A DNA stretch of 64,000 nucleotides from a virus, in IMG/VR virus record IMGVR_UViG_3300034072_001149, positions 62,001-126,000 of that record; one strand, written 5' to 3'. Shown piece after piece: positions 34,538-42,373 of this stretch (positions within the stretch are counted from its first letter, which is position 1; each line of letters starts with the position of its first letter). The notes beneath the pieces were generated by a model. That model did no database searches. It was not told the DNA's origin and saw only the letters and a program-made list of their open reading frames with translations. A program made the position numbers and the translations under genes.

Positions 34538-35370
34538 TATACGTCTTCACCAAGCCATTCGCGAGTAGCGGCTTTGCTGACCCCAATTACTACCTTTTCC
34601 AAATCACAGGCATATAAGCCAGCGCAGCTAAAACCATTGAGTTCAACGATCTTTGGACCATCTTCGGTTAGCGCGACGTCACAGGTGTATGCGATATCTA
34701 CCTGCCATTCATGATCTGCGACCTGCTGCGCCAAATTCCAACATTCTTGTGGCCAGTCTCGTCGCACGTCCAACTTGCCGTCCCAGCGATACTCTGAACC
34801 GGCAATAACCTGCTTGTCAGCTATCACGAAACGAAACTCACCTTGGATTTCCACTCCTGGATTCACCAGTATCAAGGTGTCTTCCATAACACCACTGATC
34901 TGCTCCAGAGTCGAGATGTCGTCATCTACCAGATCACGCTTGATGCGCTGGCCCGCGAACGTCTTGAATCCGCTATCAGGGCGGACAAAGAGTAGATTGG
35001 TGTTATGCTCAATGAAAAGTTCATGGGCTCGGTGTTTGAACATGGCCCAAGTCATGAATGTTGCTTTGCGATTGAGAAACCAATCCAAAGGAAGGTAGCT
35101 CATATACTGACTAGCAGAGGTTCGCCGGTTCACGCCAAGATGACCAGGTTGGAACCTACCATCTGGGTTTACCTTTTTGGTAAAATCATGTGACCCGTAG
35201 AGCACCACTGGTCCATCAATGCTGTCGATATGAGAATAAGTCCCGTCATCTTCTCGTTCAATCTCAATTACATCGTGACCAAGAGAGCGAATGACATCGG
35301 GCAAAGGACGCTGACCATAGATCATGCGTTCAAGAATGTAATCGTCGAGAATCCAAGTAACTTGAGCCAT
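34537..35370 (-). CDS. ATP-grasp domain protein (R2K-like)
   Basis: 277 residues. F-V-R-P-D-S-G-F-K-T-F-A-G near residue 127 and E-I-Q-G-E-F-R-F-V-I near 175 match the ATP-binding strands of R2K-type ATP-grasp proteins, which replace one usual lysine. C-D-V-A-L-T-E-D-G-P-K-I-V-E-L-N-G gives the metal-binding Asp, Glu and Asn. These enzymes ligate amino acids or peptides; the phage substrate is unknown. A promoter and a hairpin overlap at the start. Confidence 0.75.
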   Translation of the reverse strand: MAQVTWILDDYILERMIYGQRPLPDVIRSLGHDVIEIEREDDGTYSHIDSIDGPVVLYGSHDFTKKVNPDGRFQPGHLGVNRRTSASQYMSYLPLDWFLNRKATFMTWAMFKHRAHELFIEHNTNLLFVRPDSGFKTFAGQRIKRDLVDDDISTLEQISGVMEDTLILVNPGVEIQGEFRFVIADKQVIAGSEYRWDGKLDVRRDWPQECWNLAQQVADHEWQVDIAYTCDVALTEDGPKIVELNGFSCAGLYACDLEKVVIGVSKAATREWLGEDV

Positions 35371-35398
35371 CCTAAGTTGCTAAAACAGGATGGCTCAA
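35362..35398. other. Hairpin spanning the ATP-grasp start codon
   Basis: A 12-bp perfect stem (35362-35373 with 35387-35398), loop 13. One arm contains the ATG at 35370. The -10 box lies in the loop. It could be the 3' hairpin of the upstream gene at 35411, or could hide the start codon on longer transcripts. Confidence 0.6.
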
Positions 35399-35405
35399 AA
35401 GTCAA
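35377..35405 (-). promoter_or_regulatory. Promoter candidate of the ATP-grasp gene, predicted leaderless
   Basis: TTGACT (35400-35405), a 17-base spacer and TAGCAA (35377-35382) on the - strand, then CTTAGG and the ATG at 35370. The -10 box is weak, but the spacing equals the other leaderless promoters. Confidence 0.5.
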
Positions 35406-35410
35406 TCAGC

Positions 35411-35758
35411 TTATGCCGCCTGTTGGATATCATCCTTGTAGTTCTGCTCAAAAGGCAGTTCAGTTAGGATCTCAACTTCATCACAAAGGCGTTCGACCTT
35501 GAGATTGGCTTCAGCCATTAAGGTTAGCATCATATTGCGAACCTGTTCTGACATCTGTATGACCTTGACATCAGCATCCAGATTTGGATCCCGACGTATC
35601 TGGTGCATACGATCTTTGGCCGCCTTACGAGCCTGCTGTAGAAGCATTTTGCTCACAGTTTGACTCACAGCCGCCAGCGAGATCTCGCCAGTTTCTTCCA
35701 CAGCTTCAGGCGCAATCTGAGTTAGGTCTAGATTAAACTCTACTTTGAACTTTGACAC
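35411..35758 (-). CDS. Phage protein of unknown function
   Basis: 115 residues from a GTG at 35758 with GGGAG eight bases upstream. A helical protein (residues 30-95) with a basic A-R-K-A-A-K-D-R-M-H-Q segment that could contact nucleic acid. No family recognised. A hairpin follows at 35362-35398. Confidence 0.6.
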   Translation of the reverse strand: MSKFKVEFNLDLTQIAPEAVEETGEISLAAVSQTVSKMLLQQARKAAKDRMHQIRRDPNLDADVKVIQMSEQVRNMMLTLMAEANLKVERLCDEVEILTELPFEQNYKDDIQQAA

Positions 35759-35969
35759 AGTCGATCTCCCAAACGGGTCTCTTATGCGGAAAAGGAAGAA
35801 TGCTCAGACCAAAAGGGACAAGTCCCAAGGGGCAAGTGGCCCTATTCCGATCTGTGTGCCTAAGCATGTCCTGTCCGCTAGCAGATTTTTCGCAAGAAGC
35901 CAAGAGCAAAAAATTATTCTTTGTCACGGCTTTGAAATACACCTACTAGCAGATTTCTAGAAACCAATT
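35759..35969. other. 211-base gap without a convincing gene
   Basis: Reading frames through this gap have no ribosome-binding site and look random. The 11-mer CTAGCAGATTT occurs twice, about 67 bases apart, and a GGGACAAGTCCC inverted repeat lies near 35820. It may hold a promoter for the gene at 35411 or a small RNA, but I see no clear -10/-35 pair. Confidence 0.4.
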
Positions 35970-36287
35970 TTATTGATATAATCCAAAGCTTATGAAAAGC
36001 GGTAGGTCCGTTTCGTTATAAAGGCTATATGGACCAAGTTTGAAATATAACGCTTCTCTTACATCTTTGAAGATAATACGTATATAGGTATGAGGGATAT
36101 GATCAGGTGTAGGTGAGATTTCCTCAATCTGACTCAAGTCCCAAGGGCTTTTACAATTCTTATATAGCCAGATCTCCACAAAACTATAAAGAAGATCAAT
36201 GTTAATCTTCTTCAAATGGGTTACCTCTAAGGTAACTGTGAAACCATCAACCATAGACTGTGAATGAGACTCTCTTATCAAGTTCAT
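35970..36287 (-). CDS. Member of the C-terminal FKL family with extension
   Basis: 105 residues. R-E-A-L-Y-F-K-L-G-P is followed by an 18-residue hydrophobic extension, unlike most family members which stop at the motif. CATAAA and then six bases precede the ATG, similar to the leaderless promoters but with a poor -35 box. Function unknown. Confidence 0.55.
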   Translation of the reverse strand: MNLIRESHSQSMVDGFTVTLEVTHLKKINIDLLYSFVEIWLYKNCKSPWDLSQIEEISPTPDHIPHTYIRIIFKDVREALYFKLGPYSLYNETDLPLFISFGLYQ

Positions 36288-36336
36288 CCCGTATTTATGA
36301 GTTGCGCCAATCTAATAGCGCAACTCACTCAGGCAC

Positions 36337-37539
36337 TCACTCACACAGATTAGTATCCCTGAAATCACTCCAAGAAGTGCCACCCCACAGATGGCGCATT
36401 GAATTGACCTTGGTCTGGCTACCAAGTTGTGATCCCACATACTTGATCAACAGCGCATAGACGCCTTCTTCGCCGTCTGCCAACCTGTCCCAAGTGGAGA
36501 ACTTGAAACCCTGCATTCCATCGTTGATCTTGGTGATCTTTTCAGCAAACTTTTTCTTGCTGCCGTTGAAGTTGTCAAAATCGGCCTGAACTTCCCAATA
36601 GAGATCGCTTGCCAACTTCTTCAATCCAACAAAGATGCTCTTCGCGAAATCATCAGCAGCTTGGACCAAGTCCTCGGGTAAAAAGGGCTTGGCATCATCA
36701 AGCTTTTCATCCACAATCAAGCGGATCACATCCTTTTCATGGTTGAGATGCTCAAGCGTCTTGTGGAGGAGAGAATACCATTCGCCCTTCAACTTGAGCA
36801 TGGTGCCATCGGCCCAGCGAAAAACGTCGCCTTCCTCGCCTTCAACGCCTCGGATCTCGGCAATGGTCTCGTCATCAATACCAGTGATCTCACCGGAGAA
36901 CGAACAGCAGGGAATACCATAGGACGCAGCCTCTTCCTTGAGGCAAGGAGCATCCATATACTCACCGGTTTCGTTATCACGAATAGCAGTCAGGACCAGC
37001 TGAGTCACGGGATAGTCGATAACGATGCGCTGGATACGCGAGCACCATTCAAAGATCGGTGTCTTGCCCTGGCTCATCCAATACTTACAGAACTCGTGGT
37101 ATTCAACACGATCCTTGGCCCACACATCAACCGGCGCGGCCACCCCCGTCAAACCCATCTTGGTACAGAAACGCACCTCACCCTTGATCAACAGAGGCGT
37201 GATCATGGATCCATCAAGCTTCTTGAAGCGGCGATAGGGCTTGGACCAGTCAACCGAACCGGGCATCGTTTCAGGACGCTCGCCCAAGTTGAAGAACTTG
37301 TGATACTTGCGAGAGATCACCTTACCCGTAGCGGTATCGAAAGTGATACCACGACATTCGCGCAGCAGAGCGGTCCGCCGATCGGTAACGGGCGGGAAGG
37401 TATCCTCGAAGTTGACCAGATAGTTGATCACGGTATAGCCGTGTTCCTCATCAACCTTGACTACGAATTCCTCACGGCCTTCAATGGCTTCAAGAACTTC
37501 CGACAAATGGGTAATCTTGGGAAATTGATATGAAGTCAT
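36337..37539 (-). CDS. rnlA: RNA ligase 1 (T4 Rnl1 family)
   Basis: 400 residues from the ATG at 37539 (AAGGTGA site); T4 Rnl1 has 374. The nucleotidyl-transferase motif I K-K-L-D-G-S has the adenylated Lys at residue 107. R-E-C-R-G-I-T-F upstream, the E-W-C-S-R segment (motif IIIa) and W-A-D-G-T-M-L-K-L-K (motifs IV-V) follow. Rnl1 seals tRNA broken in the anticodon loop by host anticodon nucleases, after end healing; the Pnkp-like gene at 25946 could do the healing. A leader element shared with MoxR lies upstream. The ORF is open further upstream, but that part lacks a ribosome-binding site. Confidence 0.9.
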   Translation of the reverse strand: MTSYQFPKITHLSEVLEAIEGREEFVVKVDEEHGYTVINYLVNFEDTFPPVTDRRTALLRECRGITFDTATGKVISRKYHKFFNLGERPETMPGSVDWSKPYRRFKKLDGSMITPLLIKGEVRFCTKMGLTGVAAPVDVWAKDRVEYHEFCKYWMSQGKTPIFEWCSRIQRIVIDYPVTQLVLTAIRDNETGEYMDAPCLKEEAASYGIPCCSFSGEITGIDDETIAEIRGVEGEEGDVFRWADGTMLKLKGEWYSLLHKTLEHLNHEKDVIRLIVDEKLDDAKPFLPEDLVQAADDFAKSIFVGLKKLASDLYWEVQADFDNFNGSKKKFAEKITKINDGMQGFKFSTWDRLADGEEGVYALLIKYVGSQLGSQTKVNSMRHLWGGTSWSDFRDTNLCE

Positions 37540-37553
37540 TGTTTTCACCTTAT

Positions 37554-37575
37554 TGTTTGATCTAATGGTTTGCTG
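37554..37575 (-). promoter_or_regulatory. Leader element shared by RNA ligase and MoxR genes
   Basis: 22 bases in the 5' region of the RNA ligase gene that match 42203-42224 at 19 of 22 positions. In both cases it ends 14 bases or less before the ribosome-binding site and start codon. A TTGACA sits further upstream (37631-37636) but without a good -10 box. It may be a protein or RNA operator. Confidence 0.6.
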
Positions 37576-37663
37576 ATAAGGAAATTTCCTGTCCAGCATC
37601 AATTTTGGACAATGACACTGAACAGGAAATTGTCAACCAGACTTTGGTGTCTATCACCCAAAA

Positions 37664-38284
37664 TTATGGGCGGTGTTCAATCACCTTGTCACCCAGGCCC
37701 ATCGCAACTGCTTCTTCTGCAGAAAGGAAGGTATCGAACTTCATGGTCTGGAAGAGCTCTTCATAAGTCTTACCAGCAGTATTGTGGCGGACATAAAGCT
37801 GGGTCAGACGCTCATTAATGCGTACCGATTCTTCAAAAGAACGCTTGGCGTCTTCGAACTGTAGATCCTGCACATGGACGGAACCCGAGGTTCCGCGAGT
37901 GCCGCTGCTGACCCGATGAATCATGGTACGCGATTCGGGAAGGAGATACCGCTTGCCAGCAGCGCCGGCCTGGGCCAGGAACGAACCCATTGAACAAGCC
38001 TGACCCATGACCAGCGTATTCACATCTGGCTTGATAAAGCGCATGGTATCATAAATCGCCAGCCCAGCAGTTACAGCACCACCGGGTGAGTTGATGTAAA
38101 GCCAAATATCCTTGGCGGGGTCTTCGCTTTCAAGGAAGAGAAGCTGGGCGCAGACAATCTGCGCCATCTGATCTTCAACCTGACCATTGAGAAACACGAT
38201 GCGCTCTTTGAGCAGGCGCGAATAGATATCATAGGCGCGCTCACCTCGACCGGTAGTCTCAATAACAGTTGGAACCAATGGCAT
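37664..38284 (-). CDS. clpP: ClpP-like serine protease
   Basis: 206 residues, the normal ClpP length. The catalytic triad is S98 (G-Q-A-C-S-M-G-S), H123 (M-I-H-R-V-S-S-G) and D184 (K-F-D-T-F-L-S-A). I-N-S-P-G-G at 64-69 forms the oxyanion loop. In bacteria ClpP tetradecamers work with ClpX or ClpA; the phage copy may redirect host proteolysis, or process virion proteins. AAGGAG precedes the ATG. No phage ATPase partner is seen nearby apart from the MoxR protein, which is not a known ClpP partner. Confidence 0.92.
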   Translation of the reverse strand: MPLVPTVIETTGRGERAYDIYSRLLKERIVFLNGQVEDQMAQIVCAQLLFLESEDPAKDIWLYINSPGGAVTAGLAIYDTMRFIKPDVNTLVMGQACSMGSFLAQAGAAGKRYLLPESRTMIHRVSSGTRGTSGSVHVQDLQFEDAKRSFEESVRINERLTQLYVRHNTAGKTYEELFQTMKFDTFLSAEEAVAMGLGDKVIEHRP

Positions 38285-38348
38285 TATAAAAACTCCTTGC
38301 GTTAGAACACCGTGTTAAAACCATAATCCATTGATAGCAATATTCAAA

Positions 38349-38660
38349 TTACTTTGATTCCCACGCCTGATGGCCACCTCGAAGCTTGAACATCAACGCA
38401 TCATTTTTGTCTTCAAACCGGACAACCATGGTATATTCGTCCGGTCTCCCTCTGACAGTTTTGTAGATAAAATAGGCCCATTTACCTGGAGTATTCTCCA
38501 CCAGCCAATCCTCTACAAGCTTGGCTGATTCAAAATTGTCAGGGACTTGGAATTGGGTACGTATCCATGATCTGTTCATAGGCCCCGTAAGAGATTTACG
38601 AAACAGCTTGTCGGTCTGGACTTCAAAATCAGTAAAAGTGAGATTTGTTGGCTTTTCCAT
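38349..38660 (-). CDS. Small protein of the C-terminal FKL family
   Basis: 103 residues. W-A-Y-F-I-Y-K-T-V and then V-V-R-F-E-D-K-N-D-A-L-M-F-K-L-R-G, with a short polar tail. The predicted strand-helix-strand pattern agrees with other members. CATAATA and GGTTGT stand directly before the ATG, similar to the leaderless promoter layout, but no -35 box is evident. Confidence 0.65.
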   Translation of the reverse strand: MEKPTNLTFTDFEVQTDKLFRKSLTGPMNRSWIRTQFQVPDNFESAKLVEDWLVENTPGKWAYFIYKTVRGRPDEYTMVVRFEDKNDALMFKLRGGHQAWESK

Positions 38661-38714
38661 ACAACCTATTATGTAGGAAAATTGCGGTTCTCGTCTATAT
38701 TCTAGTCAAAAAAG

Positions 38715-38733
38715 AGCCCCACACTGCGGGGCT
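38715..38733 (-). terminator. Intrinsic terminator
   Basis: A 6-bp GC stem (38715-38720 with 38728-38733), loop 7. On the - strand it is followed by TCTTTTTTG. It ends the small gene at 38757 and the secreted-protein gene. Confidence 0.8.
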
Positions 38734-38756
38734 TAGTTGACAGCAAATTCTTGTAG

Positions 38757-38912
38757 CTAGGGTCGTATTCCAGCCCCTGCGAGCAGCTTCTGAGGGTCTA
38801 GCGTCGGGTCTAGTGCTGCGAGCTTTGCTACGACGTGATTGATCACGTCGCCGCTTGTCTGCTCGTGATCCCTGAGAATACGAAGAACTTTGATAAGAGT
38901 TGGCTTGTGCAT
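38757..38912 (-). CDS. Short protein, 51 residues, unknown
   Basis: A 51-residue frame beginning right after the stop of the secreted-protein gene (TAAATG junction) and ending in TAG before a strong terminator. It starts M-H-K-P-T-L-I-K-V-L-R-I-L-R-D-H-E and looks like an amphipathic helical protein with L-A-A-L-D-P-T-L-D-P near the end. Translation is probably coupled to the gene upstream, since no separate ribosome-binding site is evident. No family recognised. Confidence 0.55.
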   Translation of the reverse strand: MHKPTLIKVLRILRDHEQTSGDVINHVVAKLAALDPTLDPQKLLAGAGIRP

Positions 38913-39479
38913 TTACTTAAAAGGATCCTTGGGTATGGTCTTGAAACGATCACGCTTTGCTTGCTTGACCGCCTGATCCGCACGAACATATTGCCAGCAG
39001 CGTCCGAAGGCATCTACCGCGTTACTGCTGCCTGTAAGACTCAAATGATCGACAGTGGTATCTCCCTTTGTGATCATGATCGAGCCAGAACGAGCAAACG
39101 TTGGAAGGAAATCATCTGCAGGGAAAATCGCCAAGAGGCCTTTGCGATAAGAATCCACAGTACCTACCGCAGTTCGATCGTAGAAAAAGTCACCAAGAAG
39201 ATATCTGACTTCGTGCTGATCTCCCTTGGCAATGGACCAATTGAAGTTATCTACAACCACAGCCACTACGTCAGGATTCTCTAGATACCGGAAAAGTAAC
39301 AGACGAGAACTACCTGGGCCTTCATAATCATCTTTGATTATGCCACAGAAACCACCTTCAGCAGTTTCTTCATCGGCTTCACTAGCCGCTACAGTGAACC
39401 CATTGAAGGTTCCAAACTCTCGGCTTTGAGCAGGACTTGTCATCAGCAGGACACTGATGAAAAACGCGATCTTTTTCAT
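38913..39479 (-). CDS. Secreted protein with signal peptide, unknown
   Basis: 188 residues. The N-terminus M-K-K-I-A-F-F-I-S-V-L-L-M is a classic signal peptide with likely cleavage after S-P-A-Q-S near residue 19. The mature part is a beta-rich domain with two Cys. The phage would export it to the periplasm. GGAAAT precedes the ATG. Possible roles are envelope modification or exclusion of other phages, but no motif decides this. Confidence 0.7.
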   Translation of the reverse strand: MKKIAFFISVLLMTSPAQSREFGTFNGFTVAASEADEETAEGGFCGIIKDDYEGPGSSRLLLFRYLENPDVVAVVVDNFNWSIAKGDQHEVRYLLGDFFYDRTAVGTVDSYRKGLLAIFPADDFLPTFARSGSIMITKGDTTVDHLSLTGSSNAVDAFGRCWQYVRADQAVKQAKRDRFKTIPKDPFK

Positions 39480-39496
39480 AGGATTTCCGATCTTAT

Positions 39497-39518
39497 GGGG
39501 AGGGCCAAAGCCCTCCCC
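39497..39518 (-). terminator. Hairpin after the VWA gene
   Basis: A 9-bp perfect GC-rich stem (39497-39505 with 39510-39518) with a CAAA loop, directly after the VWA-metallopeptidase stop codon. No long T-run. Confidence 0.6.
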
Positions 39519-39525
39519 AATTGAC

Positions 39526-40815
39526 TTACGCCGCGCGGCGCTCGTCTTCCTTGACGTAATAGGCCGTCATGCCCCAAGGAGCAACAATGCTCGTGTTGCC
39601 GTGAACAATGAAGAGGGTATCGCAATAGTCCTCTTCACCCCACGTGCCGCACGGATAACCATCCGTGAACATCACGAACTTCTTGGGCTCGATACTGTCG
39701 CCGATACCCTCGATATCGCCGAAACCATAGCCAGCCGGATCGCGCATGAATTCCCAGTTACACTCGAACATGGTGCCACCACCGCCCTTGGGCTCATAGT
39801 CCATGATCTCGTCAATGTTGTTCTGCGTGAACACCTTGGGGTTATAGACCTGCGTGTCAAACGTCCAAAGCGTCAGCTTGAAGTCGTCGAACGTTTCCAT
39901 GATGCCCTTGGTTTCCGAGAGGAAATCGCGCAGCATCTGGTCGGTCATCGAACCCGAGGTGTCAATACAGACCGCAACATCAACAGTGTCCTTGAAGTTG
40001 CTGCCAGGCAGGATAACGGAAGCACCGCCACCAATACCCCACGACCGCTTGCTGGGGCGGTTGAACGTATAGTCATCCTTGATGGAAGACTGGATATGCA
40101 TCTCGAGCAGGGTCCGCCAGTCCATGATCGGATTGGTAAACGCGTCAATGAGACGCTTGACACCTGCGGGGACCTTGCCGGCGCCAACTGCCTGAGCGGC
40201 GTTGATAACAGCAGCCTTGATCTCATTGCGGATCTTTTGCTTGTCCTCTTCGGTCAACTGGGGAGGACCATCGGGACCGCCCTGGACCGTGACCGTAATG
40301 GTCTTGCCACTACCGTTGCCATCACCGTCGCCGTCACCATCGCTGCCATCCATTTCCAGATGCTCATCGAGCGTCATCTGAATCTTGGTCTGGTTCTGCT
40401 CCAGCAGGCGATACACCTCTTCCGAGGTCATTTCGTCTGTATACTTGTCATCATACAGACCGCCCTTGGGCATATTGCCCAGCTTTTCCTTGACCAGGGA
40501 ATAGTTGACGATGTAATCGTTCGCCATGTTCCACAGCTTGTGCTCTCGCGAGCCCTTACGACCAAGGTGGTCATAAACACAGTGGAGGACCTCATGACCA
40601 ATGAGGAACAGCAGTTCATCGGGAGTCAGAGACTTGATGAACTCGCGATTGTAATACAGCTTGCGGCCATCGGTAGCTGCCGTCTTACACCACTTGGTAG
40701 CATCCACGAGCTCCATGCGGGTTGCGAGGTTGCCGAAAAACGGCTGGTTGAAGAGGAGCCCTACTCGGGCCTTGACGATCGCCTGGACGACCGGATCGGA
40801 CATATTTGCTGCCAT
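39526..40815 (-). CDS. VWA-domain protein with metallopeptidase-like motif
   Basis: 429 residues. The N-terminal half has H74-E-V-L-H78, a zinc-peptidase HExxH motif. A low-complexity Asp/Gly stretch (155-170) links to a VWA domain with the MIDAS motif D285-T-S-G-S (I-D-T-S-G-S-M) and T-D-G-Y-P near residue 390. This arrangement belongs to the VWA-like/putative metallopeptidase family that pairs with MoxR ATPases. With the upstream ATPase it may form a remodelling chaperone like RavA-ViaA. GGAAGGA precedes the ATG. GC content is higher than in neighbouring genes. Confidence 0.82.
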   Translation of the reverse strand: MAANMSDPVVQAIVKARVGLLFNQPFFGNLATRMELVDATKWCKTAATDGRKLYYNREFIKSLTPDELLFLIGHEVLHCVYDHLGRKGSREHKLWNMANDYIVNYSLVKEKLGNMPKGGLYDDKYTDEMTSEEVYRLLEQNQTKIQMTLDEHLEMDGSDGDGDGDGNGSGKTITVTVQGGPDGPPQLTEEDKQKIRNEIKAAVINAAQAVGAGKVPAGVKRLIDAFTNPIMDWRTLLEMHIQSSIKDDYTFNRPSKRSWGIGGGASVILPGSNFKDTVDVAVCIDTSGSMTDQMLRDFLSETKGIMETFDDFKLTLWTFDTQVYNPKVFTQNNIDEIMDYEPKGGGGTMFECNWEFMRDPAGYGFGDIEGIGDSIEPKKFVMFTDGYPCGTWGEEDYCDTLFIVHGNTSIVAPWGMTAYYVKEDERRAA

Positions 40816-40842
40816 GAGATCCTTCCTTTTGTTGTATCCGCT

Positions 40843-40870
40843 ATTATAACGGATAACATCATCGTGTCAA
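40843..40870 (-). promoter_or_regulatory. Consensus sigma-70 promoter of the VWA gene
   Basis: TTGACA (40865-40870), a 16-base spacer and TATAAT (40843-40848) on the - strand: both boxes are perfect. The leader is about 20 bases with a good ribosome-binding site. This lets the VWA protein be made separately from MoxR. Confidence 0.85.
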
Positions 40871-40912
40871 CTATTTAGGTGACAAGGTTCGTTGCGATTT
40901 TGGGATAAAATG

Positions 40913-40942
40913 AAAGGGTGGCCTGTTGCCAAGCCACCCTTT
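40913..40942 (-). terminator. Terminator after the MoxR gene
   Basis: A 10-bp stem (40913-40922 with 40933-40942), loop 10. On the - strand it is followed by CATTTTATC. It separates MoxR from the VWA gene, which has its own promoter. Confidence 0.75.
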
Positions 40943-40972
40943 CCCCGTTAGGCCACGGGAAGCCGTTACGGA

Positions 40973-42190
40973 TTAAGCCGCCAGGATCAGATCCTGATAC
41001 TTGTCCGAGAACTCGTCCCAGTTCTTCATGCCCGACGGGTCGAACTGGATCCGGAAGATTGCCAGCGCCGTGCGCGAGCCCATGATGACCATTTCCGACT
41101 GGAAGTTCTTCATCATGAAGCCCAGGAAGTTGTCCACGTTGGTCGAGAACTTCTTCTTGTCCTCGGCCTTGGCGCCCTTGGCGATCGACGCGTCATACCG
41201 GTCCTTGAGCTCATAGCACAGAGCAGTGGTCAGAGCATACATCAGCGAGATGTCAGCACCCTTCTTCAGCTCAGTGATCTTGCCCTCGAGGATGTCGCCA
41301 GCTGCGGGCAGATTCGCCGCATTCTTGCGATATTCCAGGAACTTGACCGCAATGCCGTCACCGACCGAGCCGGCGATCAGCGACATCTGGACCGTTTCCG
41401 GAATGTTGGGATCACCGCGCAGAATGTCGGAGACCATTTCCCAGGAACGCGGGGTGGGGAAGCCGCGCGACGCGCTGGTAGCCTCGAACTGGAACAGTTC
41501 GTGCTTGAAAGCGGTCAGGTAGCCAACCACCGCCTGGTGGAAGCCGGTCTGAAGTGCGAAGGTCTGGAAATCCTCGAAGTCCACGCGCATTTCAATGTGC
41601 GTGAAGCGATTCTGCAGAGGCGTGGGCATCTTGAACGTCGCGCCCTTGTCAGTCTCGCGGTTACCCGCCGCCATCACGATCACGTTGTCGGGGACCACGT
41701 ATTCGCCCAGGGCGCCATCGAGAACCAGCTGGTAGGAGCCGGCCTGTACCGACGGAGCAGCGTTGGGCAGTTCGTCCAGCAGGATAATCGCACCATCGTA
41801 CTGATGACCCATGTCGTCAGTGATCTGAGCCTTGCGCAGCGGAGTGCCATCTTCGGCAACAGCGCGCTTGGGCAGCATCTGCGGGATAGCCCATTCGACA
41901 TATGCGCGACCGGTCTGGTCGTCCTTGAAAGGAACCGGAATACCGCGAAGGTCGGTGGGTTCCATCTGCGTCAGTCGGATATCGATGAGCTTGAAGTTCA
42001 GTTCGTCAGCGACCTGCTCGACGACCGAAGACTTGGCAATGCCAGGTGCGCCCCAGATAAACAGACCACGACGCTTCTTGCCGCGTTCTGCGTTCTCGAG
42101 GTTGACCTTCACCATATGCTTGATAGCAATCGCAGCCTCCGACGGCTTGACCGTCAGTGTGTCGATGCGCGTTGAACCCTTCTTGGACAT
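40973..42190 (-). CDS. MoxR-family AAA+ ATPase
   Basis: 405 residues from the ATG at 42190 (AGGAG). Walker A is GAPGIAKSS (47-55), Walker B I-I-L-L-D139-E140, sensor 1 A-A-G-N-R-E-T-D, and an arginine-rich helix follows Q-N-R-F. The C-terminal half is helical. MoxR ATPases insert metals or remodel complexes with a VWA partner, here the next gene. The third positions are distinctly GC-rich compared with flanking genes, suggesting high expression or later acquisition. Its leader shares a 22-base element with the RNA ligase gene. Confidence 0.9.
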   Translation of the reverse strand: MSKKGSTRIDTLTVKPSEAAIAIKHMVKVNLENAERGKKRRGLFIWGAPGIAKSSVVEQVADELNFKLIDIRLTQMEPTDLRGIPVPFKDDQTGRAYVEWAIPQMLPKRAVAEDGTPLRKAQITDDMGHQYDGAIILLDELPNAAPSVQAGSYQLVLDGALGEYVVPDNVIVMAAGNRETDKGATFKMPTPLQNRFTHIEMRVDFEDFQTFALQTGFHQAVVGYLTAFKHELFQFEATSASRGFPTPRSWEMVSDILRGDPNIPETVQMSLIAGSVGDGIAVKFLEYRKNAANLPAAGDILEGKITELKKGADISLMYALTTALCYELKDRYDASIAKGAKAEDKKKFSTNVDNFLGFMMKNFQSEMVIMGSRTALAIFRIQFDPSGMKNWDEFSDKYQDLILAA

Positions 42191-42202
42191 TTTAACTCCT
42201 GT

Positions 42203-42224
42203 TGTTTGGCCTAACGGTTTGCTG
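42203..42224 (-). promoter_or_regulatory. Leader element shared by MoxR and RNA ligase genes
   Basis: Matches 37554-37575 at 19 of 22 positions, in the leader between promoter and ribosome-binding site. Confidence 0.6.
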
Positions 42225-42237
42225 TAAACCTTCACCA

Positions 42238-42265
42238 TTACTAGCGTCAATGAAAGAGGTGTCAA
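42238..42265 (-). promoter_or_regulatory. Promoter of the MoxR gene
   Basis: TTGACA (42260-42265), a 16-base spacer and TAGTAA (42238-42243) on the - strand. The leader is about 40 bases and contains the shared element and a GGTTT/AAACC hairpin. Bases 42266-42373 hold nothing else I recognise. Confidence 0.6.
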
Positions 42266-42373
42266 CCAACTTTTTTCCACTAGGTGAAGATTTCTGCCCT
42301 CCGCCGTGTTTCAGCTGTTAACTGACAGGTAAAGGTTACGCAATAAAGAATTTTATCAAAGGTGAATTTTTCT

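Noticed and set aside
35733-35942. Frame of 69 codons on the - strand in the gap
   Set aside because: No ribosome-binding site, random composition and overlap with the gene at 35411.
39457-40878. Long + strand frame opposite the VWA gene
   Set aside because: A shadow of the GC-rich - strand gene; no ribosome-binding site and no domain, whereas the - strand has VWA and HExxH motifs.
41501-42175. 224-codon + strand frame opposite MoxR
   Set aside because: Antisense of the MoxR gene caused by its GC-rich third positions.
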